A DNA stretch of 64,000 bases, taken from Jaltomata sinuosa. Its lineage: Eukaryota; Streptophyta; Magnoliopsida; Solanales; Solanaceae. The DNA lies in contig QJPP01001556.1 in the NCBI GenBank assembly GCA_003996215.1, positions 1 through 64,000 on the forward strand, given 5' to 3'. The notes under the pieces are model-generated. The model was not told the origin of the DNA, did not search any database, and saw nothing but the letters and a program-made list of their open reading frames with translations. Of the stretch, positions 56,568-64,000 are shown in pieces. The number at the start of each line of letters is the position of its first letter. Position 1 is the stretch's first letter. The translations under genes and the position numbers were made by a program.

Positions 56568-56704
56568 ATTTCTCGTTACAAATAGAAAAACAGAAATATA
56601 CAAACAGGTGGTGTGAAAAAGTTTATTTAGTGAGCCGTTATATCCTCGATTTCTTCATGAGACTGCTATAGCAGTGGAGGAAAGATCATACAATATAAGT
56701 AGTA

Positions 56705-56870
56705 CAGCCTTCCTTCACTTTTACCTATTTATTTTGAACTTTGCAAATTCCTTAAAAGTAATAACTAATATGAGTATTTTGTTACTATAATATTTGTATT
56801 AATTAATATATAATTTTAAATTTTAAAAACAATTTAAAGATTTTCTCTTAATATGCCAAAATAGAGGGAG
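56705..56870. mobile_element. Stowaway-like MITE, about 166 bp
   Basis: The left end (CAGCCTTCCTTCACTTTTACC) is a worn form of CTCCCTCCGTTCACTTTTAC; the right end reads AATAGAGGGAG. TA dinucleotides flank both sides (56703-56704 and 56871-56872), the target Stowaway elements duplicate. Confidence 0.6.
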
Positions 56871-57000
56871 TATAAGGAAAAACAAACTATACAAGTGAAA
56901 GTTATTCACATGTGGAACAAGGATAATAATGAATCATTAATTTCCATTGGAAGCTTAAGATGGGACAGTAGATATATAGATACCCTTATTGTTCCTCTCC

Positions 57001-57018
57001 AAAAAAAAAAAAAAAAAA
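57001..57018. repeat. Poly-A run
   Basis: A run of about 16-18 A follows CTCTCC. Confidence 0.9.
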
Positions 57019-57222
57019 CTTATTTTCTGCTTCTGTTATTTTTTACTTTAGTGTCTGAATTTACAAATTTCTAGGATGATCCGTGAACCGACCAGCCATT
57101 AATGTCATCATATCAGTCACCAGAGCACACAAACTCAACTATACTACACTCTACATTCTAGTATACTTCTTCCATCTCCTTTTAATTCGTTTCACAATTA
57201 TTAAAAAAATGTATGTTATCAT

Positions 57223-58022
57223 TTCTCTGTCTCAATTCAATTCATGTGATACTTTATTTTTCCGTTATATTTTATATGATTTAGTTTGACTTGACACGGA
57301 TTTTTAAGAAAGAAAAAAAAGACTTTTAATACTTGTGATCTAAATAAGCTAGCGTTTGGTTATAGATTTCTAAATATTTTTGGCAAATATTATTTAGGTG
57401 AAGATTTGGATGAAATTTCACCATATGTTTGACCATAGTATTTGAGAAATATGATTTATATCCATAAGTTTTAAAAATTATCAAAACTAACCATAAGTTT
57501 GTATTACATAGCAAGATAGAAACGTCGACGCAACAAGTTTCATGACTTTCACAACAGGTCAGTTGGATCTTCGTTGCGGTAAATAACAAGTAGTGAAGCA
57601 CGGCTATTGTTCCTTTCAAAAATAAAAGTTGGTGTAGAATTTGAATAAATAGAGAGTGTTTTTGTAAAAGATAAAAGTTTGGTGCAGAATTTGAATTTTT
57701 AAAAGCTCCCAAATAATAAAATTTGGCTCAAATACTAATTTTTTTAGTATTTAAAAACTTGGGTTATTTGTCAAAAATATTTACCAAATAATGACAAATT
57801 GTATGGGCAAACACTATTTGCCAAAAAAAATTCCAAATTTTACTTGAAAAATCTATGGTCAAACGGGTCTTAAGTCTTAGATGTTCGTATGGCTATAAAT
57901 CATTTTATTAAGGGTAAAATATAAATTTTAAAGTTAAATTGTTATTAAATATAAAAATTTATCATTTTTTTTTGGAACTGACTAAAAAGGAAACTGAATC
58001 ATATAAAGTGAGACAGAGGGAG
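57223..58022. mobile_element. Stowaway-like MITE, split by a third element
   Basis: The left end TTCTCTGTCTCA and the right end GTGAGACAGAGGGAG are inverted repeats. The subterminal parts also pair (ATATGATTTAGTTTGACTTG against AACTGAATCATATAAAGTG). The host part is about 280 bp once 57349-57870 is excluded. Confidence 0.55.
57349..57870. mobile_element. TIR element nested in the MITE
   Basis: Inverted ends CTAGCGTTTGGTTATAGATTT and AAATCTATGGTCAAACGGGT pair with a few mismatches. TAAG flanks both sides (57345-57348 and 57871-57874). It is about 520 bp, AT-rich, with more internal inverted similarity (TTTGGCAAATATTATTTAGG against ACACTATTTGCCAAAAA). No coding frame. The class is not certain. 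Confidence 0.6.
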
Positions 58023-58192
58023 ATCTTTTTATAATTAAAAATTATTTAACCTTAAAATTTCTCTATTATCGTTAATGAAATGATATTTAACCACACAAGT
58101 ATTTAAAATTTATTTTATACCACAATTTTTTTAAAATTTTTTTAAACTTTATGTCAAATCAGACAGTGTGACATATATAGGAAAAGAGGGAG

Positions 58193-58821
58193 TAGTTTAT
58201 TAAGTTACATAAATTTAATACAGGTAGATTGATTAATTTTTCTCTTAAATATTGTGCATACTTCTTTAATGTTAAGGATATATAGTTAAAAATTGTTGTT
58301 AATTTTAGTCTTGTATTTTTAAAATAATAATTAATTTGAGATAATTTTTAAAGCTAAAATGAAAGTTAAAAATGAAATGGAAAGAGTACTTTGTTTTTCT
58401 TTTTTCCGAGTTTCTACTTTTCCAATACAATGTTTTCCACATGCATGTGAGTTTGGATGGACAAAGTAATTACTCTTTTCCTTCCATATTGCATTTGAGT
58501 TTAACACTTTGATTTGACTTATTTGTTTCTTTACTGGTTAGAAGTTAGTTTGACAGAGAAAACATTTACATAAAAAACTAATGACATATAGTGGGAGTAT
58601 TTAGTTTATTTTACACTAGAAATGAAACATACTAATAACAAATACAACTCTTACACTACTTTTTAAAATAAAGTATCAAAAATAATTAATTGAAGAAACC
58701 CAGATAATTAGAAAGATTTTGTAAAGGTAAGTCTATTTTCTTAAAAGGAATTAAAACGTTGCAGTTAATTGCAATAATCAGGGACCAATTCAATTATTTA
58801 GTCATTTTTAAAGTCTAATAT
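58193..58821. other. Non-coding AT-rich DNA left of H
   Basis: No open frame or boundary is recognised. AATAT at 58817-58821 is the expected left target duplication of H. Confidence 0.5.
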
Positions 58822-59104
58822 TGTAAAGTTCCATGCAAGGAACTTTCCTTAGAGATTGAGACTAAGGCGGCAAAGAGTTCAGAAGAGAATAGAAACTATT
58901 TTATTGAATTGATCTGGAAAAATATGTGTACAACTATATATATACACATGGCTAGCTTTCTAACTATGGTAGACTTAAGGCTAACTATAGTTAACTAATT
59001 GCAACTGACTATGTAACAAACTGCATGTTAATAATAATGACTAACAAACTTACTAAGTACAATCAGCTACAAAATAAGCCAGCTGGCTAATCCACTAATC
59101 CTCA
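58822..59104 (-). repeat. Element H, 3' LTR (left copy)
   Basis: The plus strand starts TGTAAAGTTCCATGCAAGG and ends near AATCCTCA, just before the C run. It is about 283 bp, short as usual for copia. Confidence 0.88.
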
Positions 59105-59717
59105 ATACCCCCCCCCCCCCCCTCTTCAAGCTGGGCATACTGAAAATGTTGATCATGCCAAGCTTGGATAAAAGGTGAGAGTGTTGCGAGCAGCTCAGGC
59201 CCTTTGTCAACAAATCAGCTAGTTGATCAGAAGAAGCCAAGTAGAAAGTGTTGAGCAGTCCTTGCTGAATCTTTTTCCTGATAAAGTGAAAATCAATGTC
59301 AATGTGTTTAGTGTGCTCGTGAAACACTGGATTGGCAGTAATTTTCATAGCTGCTTTGCTATCACAATCAACAGGAATAGGCAACTTCACATTCAAATTC
59401 AATTATGCAAACAGACCAACTAGCCACACAATTTCAGCCACTACAGATGCTAAACTTCTATACTCTACCTCAGTAGAGCTTCTTGATATGGTAACTTTCT
59501 TCTTAGATTTTCAGGAAATAAGAGAATCACCAAGCTTGACTAGGTAACCTGTCACAGATCTCCTGGTGTTGAGACAGCTAGCCCAATCTGCATCACAATA
59601 AACAGCCAATTGTTGTGATGGACTGGATGACATAAGGACGCCTAAACCTAGACAGTGTTTGAGGTACCTGACAACCCTCAAAGCAGCTTTCATGTGAGAT
59701 GTTTTAGGATGGTGCAT
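59105..59717 (-). pseudogene. Element H RNase H
   Basis: Two pieces are readable. 59717-59511 has RVVRYLKHCLGLGV and VYCDADWASCLNTRRSVTGY, the first RNase H motif of copia. 59402-59123 has VDCDSKAAMKITANPVFHEH, TKHIDIDFHFIRKKI and SSDQLADLLTKGL, the C-terminal motifs. A frame slip lies between them near 59510-59420, and the last residues read into the polypurine tract. Confidence 0.88.
59108..59122 (-). other. Element H polypurine tract with a 15-G run
   Basis: On the minus strand, GCTTGAAGAGG runs into G15 three bases before the LTR. The plus strand shows 15 consecutive C. Confidence 0.8.
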
Positions 59718-59771
59718 AAATTGGCTTAGGCATTGAACAGGGAAATAAATGTTTGACCTAGTAACTGTTAA

Positions 59772-60470
59772 TTAAAGAAGTCGACCAATGAGTCTTTGAT
59801 AGCTACTGGGGTCTTGCAAAGGTGGATCAGAAGAGGTGTTCCCAGTATGTTCATCAAAAGCAACAGTAGTGAACTTGGCATTTATTTCCATAGGGGAAAG
59901 TACTGGTTTTTCACCTGATAGACCAAGGTCAGAAATGAGTTCTAATACATACTTTCTTTGGTGCATCACTATGCTTGCTGAGCTCCTGCCAAATTCAATG
60001 CCAAGAAAGAACCTCAAACTACCAAGATCCTTGATCTTAAAATTGTTCTGCAGAACTCTTTTAGTTTCTGTAATCAACTGAGCATCATTCCCTGTAATTA
60101 ACAGGTCATCAACATAAACAAGTACAATCACAAACTTCCCTGCTACCTTCTTGGTGAATAAAGAATAATCATGGTGACTCTGACTGAAGCCTGCACTGAT
60201 TAAGGCAGAAGTGAACTTAATGTTCCATTGTAGAGATGCTTGCTTAAGTTCATAGAGGGACTTGAGCAACCTGCATGCCTTCTGTTGATCCCCATCTGTG
60301 GTGAAACCTTGTGGCACTGTCATGTATACTTCCTCATTCAAGTCTCCTTGAAAGAATGCATTGTCGACATCCATTTGGTGCATCTCCCAACCTTGTGTTG
60401 CAGCCATGGAAATCATAATTCTCATTGTAACCATCTTTACAACAGGTGAAAAAGTTTCTTGAAAATCCAA
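59772..60470 (-). pseudogene. Element H reverse transcriptase
   Basis: It is 232 residues. It shows QETFSPVVKMVTMRIM, QMDVDNAFFQGDLNEEVYM (first catalytic Asp), PQGF, the catalytic YVDDLLITGND near 120, LRFFLGIEFGRS and YQRLIGRLL. The start of RT lies upstream in another frame: KIKCKADGSV, then a one-base slip near 60520. The frame ends at a stop at 59772-59774, before SNIYFPVQCLSQFMHHP resumes. Confidence 0.9.
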
Positions 60471-61006
60471 ACCCTCTTTTTGATTGTATCCCTTAGCAAC
60501 TAGTCTTGCTTTGAACTTGTCACAGATCCATCTGCTTTACATTTGATTTTGTAAACTTATTTACACTCAATGGCCTTCTTTCCTCTGGGCAAAGGAACAA
60601 TTTTCCAGGTGTGGTTATTCTTCAAGGCAGAAATTACCTCTTGCATAGCAGTTACCCATTTGCTGTCTGTAGCAGCTTTAGCATAGGACTTAGGCTCAGT
60701 CTCAAGGGAGAACTTAGAGATAAAACTCTGATAGGAAGAAGACAACCTTGCATAAGAAATCACATCAAAAATAAGTTATTAGCATTGACTAGCTCCTCCA
60801 TTTTTTCCTGGTTTGACATAGTCTTTGAGCCAAACAGGGGGCCTCACAGTTCTTCCTGATCTACTGGACTGATTTGGAAGTATAGCAACATCATGAGAGT
60901 CAGGTGCAGTAGTGTCAACATGCTGCTCAACTTCAAAAGTTTGCAGCTCAAGTTCAGGAACTGTAGGATCCTGAGAATCAAAAAAAGTAAAAATATCTTG
61001 TTTCAT
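60471..61006 (-). pseudogene. Element H linker between integrase and RT
   Basis: 61006-60779 has SSRSGRTVRPPVWLKDYV, a motif common in this copia linker. 60763-60557 has SKFSLETEPKSYAKAATDSK and ALKNNHTWKIVPLPRGKKAI, the block preceding RT. The frames are separated by a stop near 60780. Confidence 0.82.
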
Positions 61007-62391
61007 AGAAATATCAGCAAGTGGTGGTGTAAAACAATCAGAATGAACCTCCTGTGATTTATCTTGTGACTAAAAAGAAAAACATGTTCATTAAACAACA
61101 CATCTCTACTCACAAAAATGTTGAGAGTATTCAGATCAAGGAGCTTGTAGCCTTTCTGATGAGAGTTATAGCCAAGAAGCACTGATCTAATAGCCCTTGC
61201 ACTAAACTTATCTTGCTTGGACAAGTTAGTAGCATAACACTCACATCCGATAACCCTCAGGTGAGTCAAGTTCGGCTCATGTTTGTATAAAATCTCAAAA
61301 GGTGACTTGTTGGCAAGCACACTAGAAGAAATTCTATTAAGCACATACACAACAACTTCAACACAAACTCCCCAAAATTCAAATGGCAAGTTACCTTGAA
61401 ATTTGATTGCTCTGGTTGTTTCCATGATGTGTCTATGTCTTTTCTCCACAACTCCATTTTGTTGTGGAGTGTAAGTACAAGAGCACTGATGAATTATTTC
61501 CCATGACTTCAATAATTCACTACAGTTCTTATTGATAAATTCTAACTCATTGTCAGATCTTACTACTTTAATATTGCAATCAAATTGAGTAGACACCATA
61601 GCAATAAAGTTCTTAAGCAAAAAAATCACATCAGACTTCAATCTCATGAGAAAGACCCAAGTCCATTTTGTACAATCATCAACAATAGTAAGATAAAATC
61701 TCATGCCATCATATGTTTCAATTCTATAGGGGCCCCAAACATCCATGTATACCAAATGAAACATAGTAGTTGACTTACAAGTACTAATAGGAAAAGGTAC
61801 TCTAGTCTGTATAGCAAGAGGGCAAACATCACATTTATTCAAATGAAAATCTGAACTGCTTTTAAAACATGTAATTCTCCTAAGAAATCTCATGGTAACA
61901 TGCCCTAATCTCCTATTCCAAGTCACTGCATCTACTGCTCCTTTTACTGCCAAAGACTTCCTGAGAAGTGTGTCATATTGCTCCTTCGTGCCCTGTAGTA
62001 TGTATAGCCCCTCATCTTCCTTACCAACCGCCCTCACTTTCCCAGTGAGGAAATCCTGAAAAACACAGAATACAGGAAAGAAAGAGACACAACCGTTCAA
62101 TTCTCTCGTTATATTGGAAACAAATAAGAGATTGAACTTAAAAATTGGTACACAAAGCACATTTGTAAGTTGTTCACCACCTTCTAGTTGGCAGTTCCCA
62201 ACTGATGACACCTTAGTTGTTTCCCCAGTGGGAAACTGTACTGATCCTGTGTTACCTACTTGTGCACTAGGCAATAACATTTTTGAACTACCAACTATAT
62301 GGTCAGTAGCCCTAGTGTCTATAATCCAAGTACCATTATCCTGATCAGAGTAGGAAACATTACCTGCAATGTTCACACTGGCTCTAGCCAT
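61003..62391 (-). pseudogene. Element H protease and integrase
   Basis: It is 462 residues. The protease motif near 21-32 reads WIIDTRATDHIV, so the Gly after the catalytic Asp-Thr is Arg. The pre-integrase finger has VTWNRRLGH near 160 (the first His of HHCC is Asn) and CDVCPLA near 188. The integrase core has DVWGPYRIETYDG near 216, VRSDNELEF near 280, and the Glu of PQQNGVVEKRHR near 317. The end covers FWGVCVEVVVYVLNR and LLGYNSHQKGYKLLD. The frame is long and intact, but the two residue changes suggest loss of activity. Confidence 0.9.
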
Positions 62392-63019
62392 GCTAGCACT
62401 TGCTTCCCCAAGCTTTTATTGGCGCAGGAGCTGCTCAATTTGAGCAAGCTGATCATAAGGAAAAAACTTGAAAGTCCCATTACCTTGACTTGCTTGTCCT
62501 GACTGGTGTGGGCTAGGGAAATGTTGGCTTGTACCTTGGTGAAATTTAGTTGAGCACCCAATCCTTGTAACCACATTAGCTTTCTTTTTCCCCTTGAAAT
62601 CTGCAAGGTAGCCAATCAACTGATAGCAGGTCCCTTTGAGATGACCTCTAGATTTATAGTGATCGTAAAAACTTCAGCTTGAAACACTGATCCTTAGTGT
62701 GGCCTCTCATGCGGCAGAAGTCACAGTAAACATCACCAAACCTTTTGTTTTGCATGTCTCCCCTAGTTGTGGATAAAGCTGTTGGATCCATACCACCACT
62801 AGATGGAAAATGACCAACGAAAGATGATTTTTGACTCTCATCTTGTATAATGAGTGCATAGGCTTGATTCACATTGGGAAGGGTCGTCTTTATCAAAATC
62901 TGACCACGAGCATTGATATATCTATCATTTAACCCCATGAGGAATTGTAGCAACCTCTGCTTCTGAAGATGCTCATTGTATTCCTTTGATTTCTCACACT
63001 CGCAGAAAGGTGGAGGCAC
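62373..63019 (-). pseudogene. Element H gag C-terminal part with zinc knuckle
   Basis: 63019-62654 encodes LLQFLMGLNDRYINARGQIL, the copia gag core, and the knuckle CDFCRMRGHTKDQC, a complete CCHC. The linker continues in other frames at 62619-62373 (IGYLADFKGKKKANVV) with a shift near 62660-62620. It joins the protease near 62391. Confidence 0.87.
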
Positions 63020-63480
63020 AATTGAGTCATACTCGTTCCAAAGGTCCTTTAATTTTGAGTGCCTTGCACTAACGTTGCAATCTCCTTGTGTAAGTGATAG
63101 ATTCGGGACAAATTGACTTTGTTAAATCTCTCTCGAAGATCCTTCCAAACAGAACCAGCAGTAGATCAAAATAGAATTCCAGAAAGGAGTAATGTACTGA
63201 CATTACCCATTATCCAGGAAATCACCATTGCGTTGCTCCTCTTCTATTGATTCACCAAATCAGCTCTGAACTTCTCACGAGTAATCGATCCATCAACGAA
63301 TCCAATTTTGTTCTTCGTCAAGAGTGCGAGCTTCATCGCTCTGCTCCAAAGCGTGTAGTTTTCCATCCCGGTAAGCTCAATTCCTACTTGCACAGCTCCA
63401 GATGTGTCCGATGAGCCGAGAAACAAAGGATGATTGTGATCGAATCGCACATTCGCCATTGCAGATCTCAGAATTTTCAA
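63020..63480 (-). pseudogene. Element H gag N-terminal part
   Basis: 63480-63244 encodes NHPLFLGSSDTSGAVQVGIE and NYTLWSRAMKLALLTKNKIG, the copia gag N-terminal domain. A stop at 63244-63246 comes after VNQ, and the rest (63243-63020: LSRKDLRERFNKVN-like) is shifted. The Met near 63456 (MANVRF) may be the true start. Confidence 0.85.
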
Positions 63481-63574
63481 CAGAAATAGGAATTAAAAAT
63501 TGAAGAATAATGAAGAATCTCTCGATTTCCTGCGCAATCACTGCAAGGAATCCCTAGATCTTACTGAATTCGTA

Positions 63575-63586
63575 GCTCTGATACCA
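63575..63586 (-). other. Element H primer-binding site (initiator Met-tRNA)
   Basis: The plus strand reads GCTCTGATACCA, directly next to the right LTR. Confidence 0.93.
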
Positions 63587-63814
63587 TGTAAAGTTCCATG
63601 CAAGGAACTTTTCTTTGAGATTGAGATTAAAGGCGGCAAAGAGTTCAGAAGAGAATAAAAATTGTTTTATTGAATTGATCTGGAAAAAATATTTGTACAA
63701 CTATATATATACACATGGCTAGCTTCCTAACTATGGTAGACTTAAGGCTAACTATAGTTAACTAACTGCATGCTAATAACAATGACTAACAACCTTACTA
63801 AGTACACTTAGCTA
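63587..63814 (-). repeat. Element H, 5' LTR (right copy), interrupted
   Basis: The plus strand starts TGTAAAGTTCCATGCAAGG and matches the left LTR up to AGCTA, where the MITE begins. About 50 more bases are expected beyond the MITE, outside the window. Confidence 0.88.
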
Positions 63815-64000
63815 CTCCCTTCGTCCATCTTTACTTGTCCACTATTGACTTTACACACTTCTTAAGAAACATACATTGAAGGGTAATTTTACCATATCAC
63901 TCTTTGAATATAATAAATACAATATCTTGAAAAATGTAATAGGGAAATGACTATAATTAATGATAAGGGTAAATTAGGAACTAAGTGTAAAATTATCACT
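63815..64000. mobile_element. Stowaway-like MITE in H LTR, runs off the window
   Basis: It begins CTCCCTTCGTCCATCTTTAC right after TA (63813-63814) at the point where the two H LTRs diverge. This matches Stowaway-type termini and TA target preference. The right end is not visible. Confidence 0.75.

Larger units (their letters stand above)
57166..58192. mobile_element. Possible outer Stowaway-like MITE, split by another
   Basis: The left end CTTCTTCCATCTCC follows TA. The right end AGAGGGAG precedes TA (58193-58194), and its reverse complement reads CTCCCTCTTTTCCTATATATG. The right half (58023-58192) has the look of a Stowaway interior. Terminal similarity is modest. Confidence 0.4.
58822..63814 (-). 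mobile_element. Element H: decayed Ty1/copia element, continues past the MITE
   Basis: The left LTR is at 58822-59104 and the right LTR at 63587-63814, where a MITE interrupts it. The primer-binding site lies beside the right LTR on the minus strand. Protease and integrase precede RT and RNase H, the copia order. Several frameshifts and active-site changes make it inactive. Confidence 0.93.

Overview
This window is plant nuclear DNA made almost wholly of LTR retrotransposons nested in one another. I recognise no ordinary host gene, rRNA, tRNA gene, CRISPR array or bacterial feature. The Ty3/gypsy and Ty1/copia domain sets, the primer-binding sites complementary to initiator Met-tRNA (TGGTATCAGAGC), the chromodomains and the Stowaway-type MITEs indicate a flowering plant. 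LTR styles (tips reading TGTAACGACC) and MITE termini look like those of Solanaceae with large genomes; that assignment is recollection and inference, not a database result.

Layout, with element names A-H used throughout. A (1-8430, +) is a chromovirus of Tekay/Del type, cut by the window start and inserted in the gag of B. B (8431-15309, +) is an older, decayed chromovirus whose 5' part lies left of the window. 15310-15859 is unassigned AT-rich DNA. F (15860-55478, -) is an old Ty3/gypsy element with RT, protease and gag on the minus strand. Its 3' half is lost, and it has been split twice. E (18282-43050, +), a non-autonomous element with 0.5-kb LTRs and unusual ORFs, sits in F's gag. Two elements sit inside E: G (21948-33177, -, 3.9-kb LTRs, TSD ATTTT) and C (33328-41871, +, chromovirus with an internal deletion, TSD CTATC). 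D (44777-54405, +, nearly full-length chromovirus, TSD GATAA) sits inside F's 5' LTR. 55479-58821 is non-coding DNA holding a small pile of MITEs. H (58822 to beyond 63814, -) is a decayed Ty1/copia element whose 5' LTR is interrupted by a Stowaway-like MITE running off the window end.

Insertion order follows from the nesting: F before E, E before G and C; F before D; B before A; H before its MITE. B, C and D belong to one LTR family. They share an approximately 2.2-kb LTR, a 38-41-bp tandem repeat, a cluster of CGCTATAGCG palindromes and the same gag-pol order. A differs from its other LTR copy by about 7 mismatches in 482 bp, so it is young, yet its pol already carries two single-base frameshifts. 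All pol genes here are broken, so no element is obviously autonomous.

The features most worth following are: E, whose ORFs keep a protease-like fold signature without the active-site motif and carry no RT or integrase; a small hairpin at the LTR tip in several Ty3 families, with a compensatory base change; the palindrome arrays in the B/C/D LTRs; and LTR repeats whose copy number differs between the two LTRs of one element.
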